NCBI GenBank assembly: GCA_034436355.1
Contig: DAOTVQ010000047.1
Coordinates: forward strand, 198,258-262,257
DNA: 64,000 nt
Origin: CP2-2F sp034436355
Lineage (GTDB): Bacteria; Chloroflexota; Anaerolineae; Aggregatilineales; UBA2796
Direction: 5' to 3'
Part shown: positions 33,465 through 41,380 of the stretch, piece after piece
How the letters are laid out: each line of letters opens with the position of its first letter
Numbering within the stretch: the stretch's first letter is position 1
Position numbers and translations under genes: made by a program
Notes under the pieces: generated by a model
Databases searched by the model: none
What the model was told of the DNA's origin: nothing
The model's input: the letters and a program-made list of their open reading frames with translations, nothing else

Positions 33465-34367
33465 TTATTCGTCCTCAAACAGGCTATCTACAAAAGCATC
33501 TGGGTTGAATAAAATCAGGTCGTCCATGCGTTCGCCAAGCCCGACGTAGTGAATGGGCAAGCCCAACTCGGATTGAATGGCAAAGACCATACCGCCCTTC
33601 GCCGTGCCATCCAGCTTGGTGACGATCACGCCCGTCAGCTTTGCCGCCTCAGTAAAGCCCTTCGCCTGTGAGAGCGCATTCTGACCGGTGGTGCCATCCA
33701 GCACAATGAGCGTCTCATGCGGCGCATCCGGCACGACTTTGCCGATAACACCGTATATCTTTTTGAGTTCTTCCATCAGGTTATATTTGGTCTGCAAACG
33801 CCCGGCGGTATCAATCAGCAGCACGTCATAACCACGTGCTTTTGCCGCGCTAACTGCATCATAGACGACCGCGCCCGGATCGGCATTGGGTTTGCCAGCA
33901 ACAACCGCCGCGCCAACGCGCTCGCCCCACACCTGCAACTGCTCAATGGCGGCAGCGCGGAAAGTGTCGCCAGCGGCAAGCATCACTTTTCGGTTGTTGC
34001 GGATCAGGCGCAGTGCTAACTTGGCAATGCTGGTTGTTTTACCGCTGCCGTTCACACCAACAATCAGCACGACCGAGAGTTCGCGCCCACTGATGTTGAG
34101 TGGTCTAGGCGGCAGCAGCAGCCCGCGCAGCTCTTGGCGGAAGGCTGCCTGCACCTGCTCAGGGCGAGTCATGCCTTGCCGCCGATAGCGCTCACGGACG
34201 CGCTCCATGAGTTTGAGCGTCGTCTCCATGCCCACATCTGCCTGAATGAGCAGCGTCTCAATCTCATCCCAAGTGTCTTCCGTCACCTGAGAGCCGCCCA
34301 GAGCCTGCTTAATGCGCCCAAAGAACGAGACGCGCGTCTTGCTCATGCCCTTGTGATAATCCGACAT
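33465..34367 (-). CDS. ftsY: Signal recognition particle receptor FtsY
   Basis: 300 aa from the ATG at 34367, set by AAAGGA 7 nt upstream; it begins 17 nt past the truB stop. The NG GTPase unit is complete: G1 GVNGSGKTTSIAKLA, DTAGRLQTKYNLMEEL (G3), TKLDGTAKGG (G4) and the closing GLGERMDDLILFNPDAFVDSLF. The acidic A-domain is nearly absent, as in many Gram-positive and Chloroflexota FtsY. It docks SRP-ribosome complexes to the translocon and is the last gene of the long nusA-to-ftsY run. Confidence 0.96.
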   Translation of the reverse strand: MSDYHKGMSKTRVSFFGRIKQALGGSQVTEDTWDEIETLLIQADVGMETTLKLMERVRERYRRQGMTRPEQVQAAFRQELRGLLLPPRPLNISGRELSVVLIVGVNGSGKTTSIAKLALRLIRNNRKVMLAAGDTFRAAAIEQLQVWGERVGAAVVAGKPNADPGAVVYDAVSAAKARGYDVLLIDTAGRLQTKYNLMEELKKIYGVIGKVVPDAPHETLIVLDGTTGQNALSQAKGFTEAAKLTGVIVTKLDGTAKGGMVFAIQSELGLPIHYVGLGERMDDLILFNPDAFVDSLFEDE

Positions 34368-34384
34368 GCTGCCATCCTTTATGC

Positions 34385-35287
34385 TTATGAGTCCTGATCT
34401 ACGTGAAAGACTTTCACAGGTTGCCACGTTTCTGCGTGGCAGGTGGCGATGGCGAGAAAGGCGCCCGATGCCGCGTAGAGGCGCGCCAAAGCGCCTTGCG
34501 CCGCGCCCTGTGTAGGAATAGCCCGCCCATGCCGAATCGCTTCCGCCTCAGCAGCGCTCAGCAGCACTTCGGGCAAGTGTGGCAAGGCAGCGCGCTCATT
34601 AAGTAGATAGCGCGGCCAAGTCCCATCGCTAAAGGCAGCTTGCAGAACGTCCCATGCAATGGGCTGCTCAAAGCTGCCGCTGGCAAGGCGGCGCAAGCCT
34701 GCCAAATAGCCGCCCACGCCTAGCGCCGCGCCCAAATCGCGGGCAAGGCTGCGGATGTAGGTGCCGGCGGAACATTCGATCTCCACTTCAGCGTGTGGCG
34801 CGGCATAGCGCACAAGCCGTGCCTGCATCCAGACGCGGCGTGCAGGGCGTTCGACGGTCTCGCCGCGCCGCGCCAACCTATAGAGCTTTTGCCCACCTTG
34901 TTTGATGGCGCTGTACATCGGCGGAATCTGATCCGTCTCGCCGTTGAAGGCTGCCAGTGCTGCTGCAACAGCCGCTTCAGTCAGATGATCAATTGGCTGC
35001 TCAGCGCTGATTTGCCCTTCAGCGTCGTCTGTTTCAGTGGTAGCGCCTAGCCGCACCTGTGCAAGGTAGCGTTTGCGCGTGTACATCACATACTCACTCA
35101 GGCGTGTTGCCGTCCCGATGCACACCACCAAAACACCGCTGGCAAGCGGATCAAGCGTGCCACCATGCCCAACACGCTTGATGCGCGTGCCGCGCCGCAC
35201 GGCAGCTACCACATCATGGCTGGTCATGCCTAGTGGTTTATCCACAGGCAGAAAGCCAAAAGGCTCAGGCAATGCTGGGCGCTCCAA
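34385..35287 (-). CDS. truB: tRNA pseudouridine-55 synthase TruB
   Basis: 300 aa. FLPVDKPLGMTSHDVV and the catalytic GHGGTLDPLASGVL (Asp) are the TruB signature; YxARVRLG-like YLAQVRLGATTETDDAEG and IECSAGTYIRSLARDLG follow. It converts U55 to pseudouridine in the T-loop of tRNAs. AAGAGG stands 8 nt before a TTG start at 35287, which overlaps the nrnA end by 23 nt; no ATG is available nearby. It belongs to the infB-rbfA-nrnA-truB block. Confidence 0.94.
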   Translation of the reverse strand: MERPALPEPFGFLPVDKPLGMTSHDVVAAVRRGTRIKRVGHGGTLDPLASGVLVVCIGTATRLSEYVMYTRKRYLAQVRLGATTETDDAEGQISAEQPIDHLTEAAVAAALAAFNGETDQIPPMYSAIKQGGQKLYRLARRGETVERPARRVWMQARLVRYAAPHAEVEIECSAGTYIRSLARDLGAALGVGGYLAGLRRLASGSFEQPIAWDVLQAAFSDGTWPRYLLNERAALPHLPEVLLSAAEAEAIRHGRAIPTQGAAQGALARLYAASGAFLAIATCHAETWQPVKVFHVDQDS

Positions 35288-36245
35288 GCTGGGCTGCCTC
35301 TTTCAAGGCTGCGATCACACGCCCTTCAACCTCACTGGGTGTGCCTTCCAGCGTGGCGCCCGCCGCCAAAGTATGCCCACCGCCGCCCAAGCGCATCGCC
35401 ACACTTGCCACGTCAAAGCCCGGCACAGCACGGAAGCTAATATCGGTCTTGCCGTCTTGCAATTCACGGAAGATTGCCGCGATGTAGGCATCTTCTGCCT
35501 GCAAAAGCAGCCCCACCAAGTCACCATCGCCGTGATCGGGTGCGTTCGCAGCCTGCCGTGCGGCAAGCGTCACCGTCACCCAAATCACATGATCTTCAAG
35601 CTGCACCGTCGGCATTACCTGTGACCACAAACGGATCACGCCCGTTTGCACGGTGCTGAGCGTCTTTTGCACGAGGTAATTCAGGTTCGCACCAGCATCC
35701 ACAAGGCGCTGCGCCTTGCCCAGCGTATCCGCCTTCACGCTATCGGTGCGGAAACAGAGCGTATCCGTCACCAAGCCGCACAGCAAGCACTGCGCCACGT
35801 CAACCGTCAGGGCGATGCCTAAGCGATCCAGCCATACCAGAATGCCTTCGGTGGTGCTTACCCACGCGGCATCCACCAAGTTGGCTGTGCCGAAAAGCGT
35901 GTTGGTGCGGTGATGATCAAGGTTGATGGTCGGGACGTTCAACGCCTTGATTGCCGTCATCAGTTTGCCGGGACGCCGTTCGTCGCTGCAATCCAAGATG
36001 ATGACCAGATCGCCCGTCACACCTTCAAGATTTGGGCGCACCCAATGGGCGTTGGGCAGAAACCGAAAGCGATCTGTCAAGCCATCTTCAACGGCAAGCG
36101 TGACGCTTTTCCCGCTGGTGGCAAGCGCGCTGCCAAGCCCAAGCAGCGAACCAAAGGCATCCCCATCGGGCTGTGTGTGGGTGACTACAATGATGTGCTG
36201 CGCGTTGTTTAGCAACGCGCTTGCCTGATCCCAATCGAATTGCAT
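35265..36245 (-). CDS. nrnA: DHH-family phosphoesterase, NrnA-like nanoRNase/pAp phosphatase
   Basis: 326 aa. The first DHH motif is relaxed to HTQPDGDAFGSLLGL, the central LDHHRTNTLFG matches motif III, and the DHHA1 end GGGGHTLAAGATL is complete. NrnA-type proteins degrade 2-5 nt RNA fragments and 3'-phosphoadenosine 5'-phosphate. The ATG abuts the rbfA stop, with AGAAGGA inside rbfA. Position between rbfA and truB is common in Gram-positive and Chloroflexota genomes. Note that the first motif reads T-Q-P-D-G-D where N-P-D-x-D or x-P-D-G-D is usual; the metal Asp residues are kept. Confidence 0.92.
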   Translation of the reverse strand: MQFDWDQASALLNNAQHIIVVTHTQPDGDAFGSLLGLGSALATSGKSVTLAVEDGLTDRFRFLPNAHWVRPNLEGVTGDLVIILDCSDERRPGKLMTAIKALNVPTINLDHHRTNTLFGTANLVDAAWVSTTEGILVWLDRLGIALTVDVAQCLLCGLVTDTLCFRTDSVKADTLGKAQRLVDAGANLNYLVQKTLSTVQTGVIRLWSQVMPTVQLEDHVIWVTVTLAARQAANAPDHGDGDLVGLLLQAEDAYIAAIFRELQDGKTDISFRAVPGFDVASVAMRLGGGGHTLAAGATLEGTPSEVEGRVIAALKEAAQLGAPSIA

Positions 36246-36635
36246 TTAGGCGTCGTCCTTCTCTTCAGATGTTTCAGCATCAGGTGTTTCGGCAGGCGAG
36301 ATATCCAGGCTATCCAGCACCGCTTCGATGTGGGCAGCGCGACTGAGCGTCTCGTCCCAGTGGAAGCGCAGTTCGGGCGCACGGCGCAGGCGAACGCGGC
36401 TTGCCAGTTCGCGGCGCAGGAAGCCGTGTGCGCGGCGCAAGCCCGCCATCACGTCCTGCGCACGATCTTCTTCACCAAGCGCATTCACATAAACGTTGGC
36501 ATATTCCAGTTCGCGGTCTAGCACCACTTCGGTCACAGTCAAGCCTTGTAGGGCAGGATCGCTCACCTCAAACAACAAAAGTTCGCTCAAAATCTCACGG
36601 ATACGGTCTGCCATGCGTTCTTGCTTAAGTGTCAT
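36246..36635 (-). CDS. rbfA: Ribosome-binding factor A
   Basis: 129 aa, family length. RMADRIREILSELLLFEVSDPAL and VTEVVLDRELEYANVYVNALG form the KH-like core, and the LRRELASRVRLRRAPELRFHWDETL block is the RNA-binding part. A short acidic tail ends the protein. RbfA helps mature the 30S subunit and 16S 5' end, particularly in cold. It is separated from infB by 120 nt that hold a hairpin, and is directly followed by nrnA. Confidence 0.94.
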   Translation of the reverse strand: MTLKQERMADRIREILSELLLFEVSDPALQGLTVTEVVLDRELEYANVYVNALGEEDRAQDVMAGLRRAHGFLRRELASRVRLRRAPELRFHWDETLSRAAHIEAVLDSLDISPAETPDAETSEEKDDA

Positions 36636-36717
36636 GATTTACAACTCCGAATTTGTGCCTACCCCAAAGGGCGGCAACAGGCTAGTACGCCGCCACAGAC
36701 AGCAAGCAACCTACTGA

Positions 36718-36750
36718 TGTGCCTCACCAATTAAGCGAGGCTGAGGCACA
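36718..36750 (-). other. Hairpin between infB and rbfA
   Basis: TGTGCCTCA and TGAGGCACA pair perfectly (9 bp) around a 15-nt loop. No T-tract follows on the minus strand, so it may be an RNA-processing or stability element, or a weak partial terminator, rather than a full intrinsic terminator. Confidence 0.45.
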
Positions 36751-36755
36751 CCCAA

Positions 36756-38546
36756 TTAATTCACGCGCTCACGCACCAAGAACTCGATCATATCGCCTGG
36801 CATGAAGTCCTCAAAGCCTTCCAAGCCAATGCCGCACTCGAAGCCGGCGCGCACTTCGCGCACATCTTCCGTCTCGCGCTTCAGTGAACTGACGCCAATC
36901 CCTTCGATCAGCGTCTCACGCCCACGCCGCACGCGCACTTTTGCATTGCGGCGAATTTCACCATCGCGCACCATACAGCCAGCAATCTTGCCCTGCTTTG
37001 GCACCTTAAAGATTTTCCGCACCTCTGCAACGCCGATCACACGATCCTGATAAACGGGATCGAGCATCCCCTTGAGCGCCTTCTCAATATCTTCCACTAG
37101 GGTGTAGATCACGTTGTAGAGGCGAATCTCAACAGCATTCGATTCGGCAAGTTTGCGTGCCGCGTTATCGGCGGTTACGTTGAAGCCGATCACGGTGGCG
37201 TCAGTGGAAGTGGCAAGGTTGATGTCGTTTTCGGTGATGTTACCCGTCTCGGCATAGAGAATTTTCAAGCCAAGTTCAGTATTACTGAGCGCGTTTAGCT
37301 CATTCACAATTGGTTCCAGCGAACCTTGCGTATCCACCTTCAGGATGACCAACAGTTCTTTTGTTTCACCTGCCTGAAAACGCTTGAAAATATCCTCAAG
37401 CGAAGCAGCAGGACGTGCTGATTGTGACGCGATCTGGGCAGCGGCTTGTTTGCGTTCTTCCACAAGGGTGCGTGCCTCGCGTTCGTTGCGGAAGGTGGTG
37501 AACATATCACCAACGCTGGGCAGCTCAGCAAAACCCATCACCTGCACCGGTGTGGAAGGTGGCGCTTCGCGCACGTTTTTGCCGTTTTCATCAAACATGG
37601 CGCGGATTTTGCCCAGCGTGCTGCCTGCCACCACCACATCACCCAGCCGCAAGGTGCCGTTCTGCACCAAGAGCGTTGCGATGACGCCGCGGGCTTTCTC
37701 TAGGCGCGCCTCAATGACGGTGCCTGCCGTTTTGCCTTTCGGGTTGGCATGAATTTCGGCGCTTTCGGCCGTCATCAGGATCGCTTCTAGCAGGTCCTCA
37801 ATCCCGATCTTATCGCGGGCGGAGACAGGGATGAACAGCGTATCGCCGTCCCACTCATCCGGCACAATGCCCAGTTCGGCAAGTTCCTGCTTCACGCGGT
37901 CAGGGTTGGCGTTGCGCTTATCAATCTTATTGATGGCGACCACAATCGGCACGTGGGCAGCCTTCACATGGGCGATAGCCTCTTTGGTGGTTGGCATCAC
38001 GCCGTCATCTGCGGCGACGACCAACACGGCGATATCGGCGCCTTGTGCGCCACGTGCGCGCATAGCGGTGAACGCTGCATGACCGGGCGTATCTAAAAAG
38101 GTGATTTTCTGCCCATTATGCACGACCTGATACGCGCCAATGTGCTGGGTAATGCCGCCAGCTTCCCCTTCGGCAACGTGGGCGTGCCGAATCGAATCGA
38201 GCAGGGTTGTCTTGCCGTGATCAACGTGACCAAGAATGGTGACGACCGGTGGGCGCCGCACAAGGGTTTTGGGATCCTCAGCCGCATAAATGCGCCGCCA
38301 AGGCGGCAGATCATCAAGGCTGACAGGCACCTCGCTCTGGGCAGGCTCTAGCGAGCGCACTTCAAAGCCGAGATCGCCGGCAATCAGCGATGCCGTCTCA
38401 AAATCAAGCTGTTGGTTGATGGTTGCCATGATGCCGCTGTTGATCAGCTGCTTCATCACGTCAATGGGGTTGGCGCCAAGCAGTGTGGCAAGCTCGCGGA
38501 CGGTTACAAACTCAGGGATTTCGATTAATTGGCGTTCTTTAGCCAT
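36756..38546 (-). CDS. infB: Translation initiation factor IF-2
   Basis: 596 aa, a short form lacking the long variable N-terminal region. Residues 1-70 carry the IF2_N fold (VTVRELATLLGANPIDVMKQLINSG). The G domain shows G1 GHVDHGKTTLLD, the switch GGITQHIGAYQV, G3 DTPGHAAF and G4 NKIDK. Domains II-IV end with GFECGIGLEGFEDFMPGDMIE. IF-2 delivers initiator fMet-tRNA to the 30S subunit and drives subunit joining. GGGAGG lies 7 nt before the ATG, but the same bases are part of a strong inverted repeat with the leader. Confidence 0.96.
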   Translation of the reverse strand: MAKERQLIEIPEFVTVRELATLLGANPIDVMKQLINSGIMATINQQLDFETASLIAGDLGFEVRSLEPAQSEVPVSLDDLPPWRRIYAAEDPKTLVRRPPVVTILGHVDHGKTTLLDSIRHAHVAEGEAGGITQHIGAYQVVHNGQKITFLDTPGHAAFTAMRARGAQGADIAVLVVAADDGVMPTTKEAIAHVKAAHVPIVVAINKIDKRNANPDRVKQELAELGIVPDEWDGDTLFIPVSARDKIGIEDLLEAILMTAESAEIHANPKGKTAGTVIEARLEKARGVIATLLVQNGTLRLGDVVVAGSTLGKIRAMFDENGKNVREAPPSTPVQVMGFAELPSVGDMFTTFRNEREARTLVEERKQAAAQIASQSARPAASLEDIFKRFQAGETKELLVILKVDTQGSLEPIVNELNALSNTELGLKILYAETGNITENDINLATSTDATVIGFNVTADNAARKLAESNAVEIRLYNVIYTLVEDIEKALKGMLDPVYQDRVIGVAEVRKIFKVPKQGKIAGCMVRDGEIRRNAKVRVRRGRETLIEGIGVSSLKRETEDVREVRAGFECGIGLEGFEDFMPGDMIEFLVRERVN

Positions 38547-38551
38547 ACATT

Positions 38552-38633
38552 CCTCCCGCTGCCGCAGCTAAGACGGCGGTCAGCTCAGACTTTCTACAAC
38601 GAAGCGTATGCTGCGCGGCAGATCAGCGGGAGG
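38552..38633 (-). promoter_or_regulatory. Leader hairpin that would mask the infB ribosome binding site
   Basis: On the minus-strand RNA CCUCCCGCUG (from 38633) pairs perfectly over 10 bp with CAGCGGGAGG (ending 38552), and a second 4-bp plus 3-bp helix continues inside. The 3' arm contains the infB Shine-Dalgarno sequence GGGAGG. It fills part of the 216-nt gap between ylxR and infB, which contains no gene. Confidence 0.55.
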
Positions 38634-38762
38634 CACTTCGCGGGTTACATCGCGCCCTCACCGTTGAGGCTTTGCCTTGCACATACGCACAAAAAACAGA
38701 AAACAACCCTACACGCGGCGCTGTGTGCCACATGCTCGCAGCAGCCATAAGCCACCATGCGC

Positions 38763-39077
38763 CTAGCTCGCCTCAGAATTCGGGGCAGCAAGGCGTGCCG
38801 CTGCGGCACGTAGATGCATGCGATCATCGTCAGTAAGTGTGGTGCGGAGTGCCTTCGCCAGCACATCGCTGTTGATGGCACGCTGCCAGCAGGCGGCATC
38901 CTCACACAGATAGGCGCCGCGTCCGCTGCGTTTACCGCTTGGGTCAACTTGCACACCCTGATCTGCCGTCCGCACGAGGCGAATCAGGGTGCGTTTGGCT
39001 GCCGTCTGGCGGCAAACCACACACATGCGCTGCGGCACGTGCTTGGGTGGTTTGGGCAGGGCGGAACGCTGCGCCAT
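38763..39077 (-). CDS. ylxR: YlxR-family RNA-binding protein (DUF448)
   Basis: 104 aa. The YlxR core RMCVVCRQTAAKRTLIRLVRT, VDPSGKRSGRGAYLCEDAACW is complete, with the Cys pair and GRGAYLC motif. In other bacteria YlxR modulates RNase P or transcription of translation genes. The ATG at 39077 has AGGAG 8 nt upstream; an ATG two codons earlier overlaps the nusA stop (TGATG). Standard position between nusA and infB, though the L7Ae-like gene that often follows is absent. Confidence 0.9.
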   Translation of the reverse strand: MAQRSALPKPPKHVPQRMCVVCRQTAAKRTLIRLVRTADQGVQVDPSGKRSGRGAYLCEDAACWQRAINSDVLAKALRTTLTDDDRMHLRAAAARLAAPNSEAS

Positions 39078-39082
39078 ACGCA

Positions 39083-41029
39083 TCACTCCTCGTAGTCTTC
39101 CCAATTGCGCCCGCTGCGCCGCTTGTGTTTGCGCAAACGCACCGTCTCACCACGCTCTTCATCATAGATCAGGTCGCGGGCGGCGGCGGGCTTAGCGGGC
39201 TTGCCCTTGCCTTTGCGGTCTTTCTTGCTGTCCTGCTCCAACTCAGGCTCTAGGAGGGCAGTGGTTAGCTCAGGGGCAGTGGGCTGCGGGCGGCGCGGCT
39301 TGGAAGGCATGGGCGGCGGCAGCACGGGTGCAGCAGGGCGCGGCGCACTTGGCACTTCCACATCAGGGAAGGCGGGCGGTGCTTCTTCGTCCAGCCCTTC
39401 AGCGGCTGGCTCGGCAAGGTGGGCAGCCAATTCAGGTGCAGGCACTGCTGCTTCGGCTGCCACTTCTGGTTTGGCTTCGGGTGTATTCAGGTAGTTTGGC
39501 ACTAGCGACTCAATGGCGTCTTTAATAGCGTTGAGGGCTTCGGCGGCGCCATCTTTCACTTTGGCAGCTTCCAGAATATTCAGCAGCACAGATTCTTCGG
39601 CTTGCAAGCGCGCCATCAAATCACCCACATTCAGGATGCTGCGCGTCTTGATCGCTTTTAGGATGTCGTCTTCCAATTCCAGCTCTTCAAGCTGCATTTG
39701 GAAAATACGGCGTGGCAGCTCGGCTTTGGCGCGCTCAATTCGTTTGCGGCGCTCTGCCAATTCCGTAACCCGATGATCGAGCAGGCGCGTTTCTGCCATA
39801 TGCACAAAGCGCGAGAGCGTCTGATATTCTTCGGGCATCACGGTGCGCTCAGCGCGTTTCTTTTCTAGGATGCGCGCCACTTCTGCAATCAGATCGGGAT
39901 TTTCCGCCGCGAGTTTATCCAAAGGTGGCTCGGCAAGGCGGGCTTGCGCGCTAAAGGCTGCCTCGCTAACACTTTTAATATCAATGCGCCAGCCCGTGAG
40001 CTTAGCAGCAAGGCGTGCATTCTGCCCTTCGCGCCCAATCGCCAGTGAGAGCTGATCATCGCCGACGATGACAGTGGCTGTGTTGCCCTGATCAATATCT
40101 TCTTCAAGGTAAACGTATTGGCTGTTGGTGTGGGCAGGGCTGAGCGCTTTGGCAATGAAGATCGATGGATCGGCGTTCCATTCGATCACGTCTATGCGTT
40201 CGTCATTCAGTTCCTTAACAATGGTTTGAATTCGGATGCCACGCTGACCAACACAGGCGCCCACTGGATCAATGCCGGGCTGCAAGGCTGCCACCGCCAC
40301 CTTCGAGCGCTGTCCCGGCTCGCGGGCAATGTTCTTAATTTCCACCTGCCCATGGTAGATTTCTGGCACCTCAAACTCAAAGAGCCGCCGCAGCATGTTG
40401 CGGTGTGCGCGGGAGACGATAATCTGCGGACCGCGTGTGCTTTCGCGCACTTCCATCACATATAAGCGGATTTTATCGCCCTGTTTGAAGCGCTCGTTAC
40501 GGATTTGCTCTTTGGCGGGCAGCGTTGCCTCAGCGCGCCCGTTCAACATCACAGTGACTGTTTGGTTGTTGATGCTCTGCACTTGCCCAACGATCAGCTC
40601 ACCCTCACGCCCTTTGTATTCTTCGTAGAGCGTGGCGCGTTCTGCCTCCCGAATTTTTTGTAAGATCACCTGTTTGGCAGTTTGCGCGGCAATGCGCCCA
40701 AAAGTTTTGGTGTTGGTCTCTTGCGGCGCCATGATCACATCCCCCACTTCAGCCTCAGGGGCAATGAGGCGTGCTTCAGAGAGGGTGATCTCAGTTTTAT
40801 CACTAAGCCCTTCGGTCGAGTCTTCGACCACCTCTTTTTCGAGCAGCACACGGTAGCGGTTCGTGGTGGGGTCAACTTCTGCCTCCACACGCTGCGCGCT
40901 GCTCACGCCGCTATCACGGCGGAAAGCAGACACTAATGCCTGCTTAAGTGCTTCAACCACCACGTCACGGGGTAGGTGATGCGCCTCAGTAATTTCATTA
41001 AAAGCTAGGGTAAAATCGCTTTTCGCCAT
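39083..41029 (-). CDS. nusA: Transcription elongation/termination factor NusA with long C-terminal extension
   Basis: 648 aa, longer than the usual 350-500. NTD (1 to about 125), S1 (about 135-200, EGELIVGQVQSINNQTVTVML), KH1 and KH2 (about 205-345, DPVGACVGQRGIRIQTIVKEL and LAIGREGQNARLAAKLTGW) are canonical. A helical region (about 365-510) with repeated acidic helices (VGDLMARLQAEE) follows, perhaps a degenerate helix-hairpin-helix unit, then an Ala/Pro-rich linker and a basic end (KKDRKGKGKPAKP, RLRKHKRRSGRNW). NusA controls pausing, termination and antitermination. No rimP gene precedes it, unlike most bacteria. It heads the operon after a promoter and a leader terminator. Confidence 0.95.
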   Translation of the reverse strand: MAKSDFTLAFNEITEAHHLPRDVVVEALKQALVSAFRRDSGVSSAQRVEAEVDPTTNRYRVLLEKEVVEDSTEGLSDKTEITLSEARLIAPEAEVGDVIMAPQETNTKTFGRIAAQTAKQVILQKIREAERATLYEEYKGREGELIVGQVQSINNQTVTVMLNGRAEATLPAKEQIRNERFKQGDKIRLYVMEVRESTRGPQIIVSRAHRNMLRRLFEFEVPEIYHGQVEIKNIAREPGQRSKVAVAALQPGIDPVGACVGQRGIRIQTIVKELNDERIDVIEWNADPSIFIAKALSPAHTNSQYVYLEEDIDQGNTATVIVGDDQLSLAIGREGQNARLAAKLTGWRIDIKSVSEAAFSAQARLAEPPLDKLAAENPDLIAEVARILEKKRAERTVMPEEYQTLSRFVHMAETRLLDHRVTELAERRKRIERAKAELPRRIFQMQLEELELEDDILKAIKTRSILNVGDLMARLQAEESVLLNILEAAKVKDGAAEALNAIKDAIESLVPNYLNTPEAKPEVAAEAAVPAPELAAHLAEPAAEGLDEEAPPAFPDVEVPSAPRPAAPVLPPPMPSKPRRPQPTAPELTTALLEPELEQDSKKDRKGKGKPAKPAAARDLIYDEERGETVRLRKHKRRSGRNWEDYEE

Positions 41030-41074
41030 GCCCTGCGCGGCTCCCGCTCGGTCCTATCCATCAGAATTTAAGAC

Positions 41075-41099
41075 AAAAAGTGGGAGCGACCCACTTTTT
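41075..41099 (-). terminator. Intrinsic-terminator-like hairpin in the nusA leader (possible attenuator)
   Basis: AAAAAGTGGG, a 5-nt loop and CCCACTTTTT form a perfect 10-bp stem with its own A/T tracts. It lies 45 nt upstream of the nusA start and downstream of the predicted nusA promoter, with no other gene on the minus strand above it. It could stop nusA transcription prematurely. Being symmetrical, it could also act for plus-strand transcription, but no plus-strand gene ends there. Confidence 0.7.
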
Positions 41100-41122
41100 G
41101 AGAGAAAACACATCTAAGCTAT

Positions 41123-41151
41123 AGTCTAGCACGCCTTCACCACTTTGACAA
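41123..41151 (-). promoter_or_regulatory. Promoter of the nusA operon
   Basis: On the minus strand TTGTCA (41151-41146), a 17-nt spacer and TAGACT (41128-41123) sit about 94 nt upstream of the nusA ATG and just ahead of the leader terminator. Each hexamer differs from consensus by one or two bases. Confidence 0.5.
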
Positions 41152-41204
41152 GATCGTTATACGCCCATTGGAACACCCTTTAAGCCATGCACCTTTGGGT
41201 TGGG

Positions 41205-41380
41205 TATAATTAGCTGGGGAGTAGTGAACGCGCTAAATTCCTGTAAAACACAGGAGGGTTAGCCATCTGGCGGCTTGGTTCTCTGTCCATCAACTCCCTC
41301 TCCACAGCACCAAGCTAAGTGTTAACCGTGCGATACCTTTCACCACTTCCCGAAGTGATCAGAGAGTGGGAGGATGATTT
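41205..41380 (+). promoter_or_regulatory. -10 element and long structured leader of the alpha/beta hydrolase gene
   Basis: A perfect TATAAT at 41205-41210 lies 170 nt before the ATG. The leader holds GCUGGGGAGUAG (41213-41224), a GCUAA-UCCUGU/ACAGGA-UUAGC hairpin (41232-41263), GCUUGG/CCAAGC (41273-41315) and CACUU/AAGUG (41344-41357). CUCCC at 41294-41298 could pair either with GGGAG near 41217 or with the ribosome binding site GGGAGG (41368-41373). The remaining bases of the 351-nt gene-free gap (41030-41380) hold the nusA promoter and attenuator. Confidence 0.4.

Noticed and set aside
38645..38956. Extra gene in the ylxR-infB gap
   Set aside because: Open frames there overlap ylxR in other frames, lack ribosome binding sites and show Cys/Arg-rich translations typical of shadow frames.
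41213..41310. yybP-ykoY (Mn) riboswitch
   Set aside because: Only the GGGGAGUAG start matches; the conserved 3' part (CAAGACC-type) and expected helices are missing, and the regulated genes are not Mn transporters by sequence.
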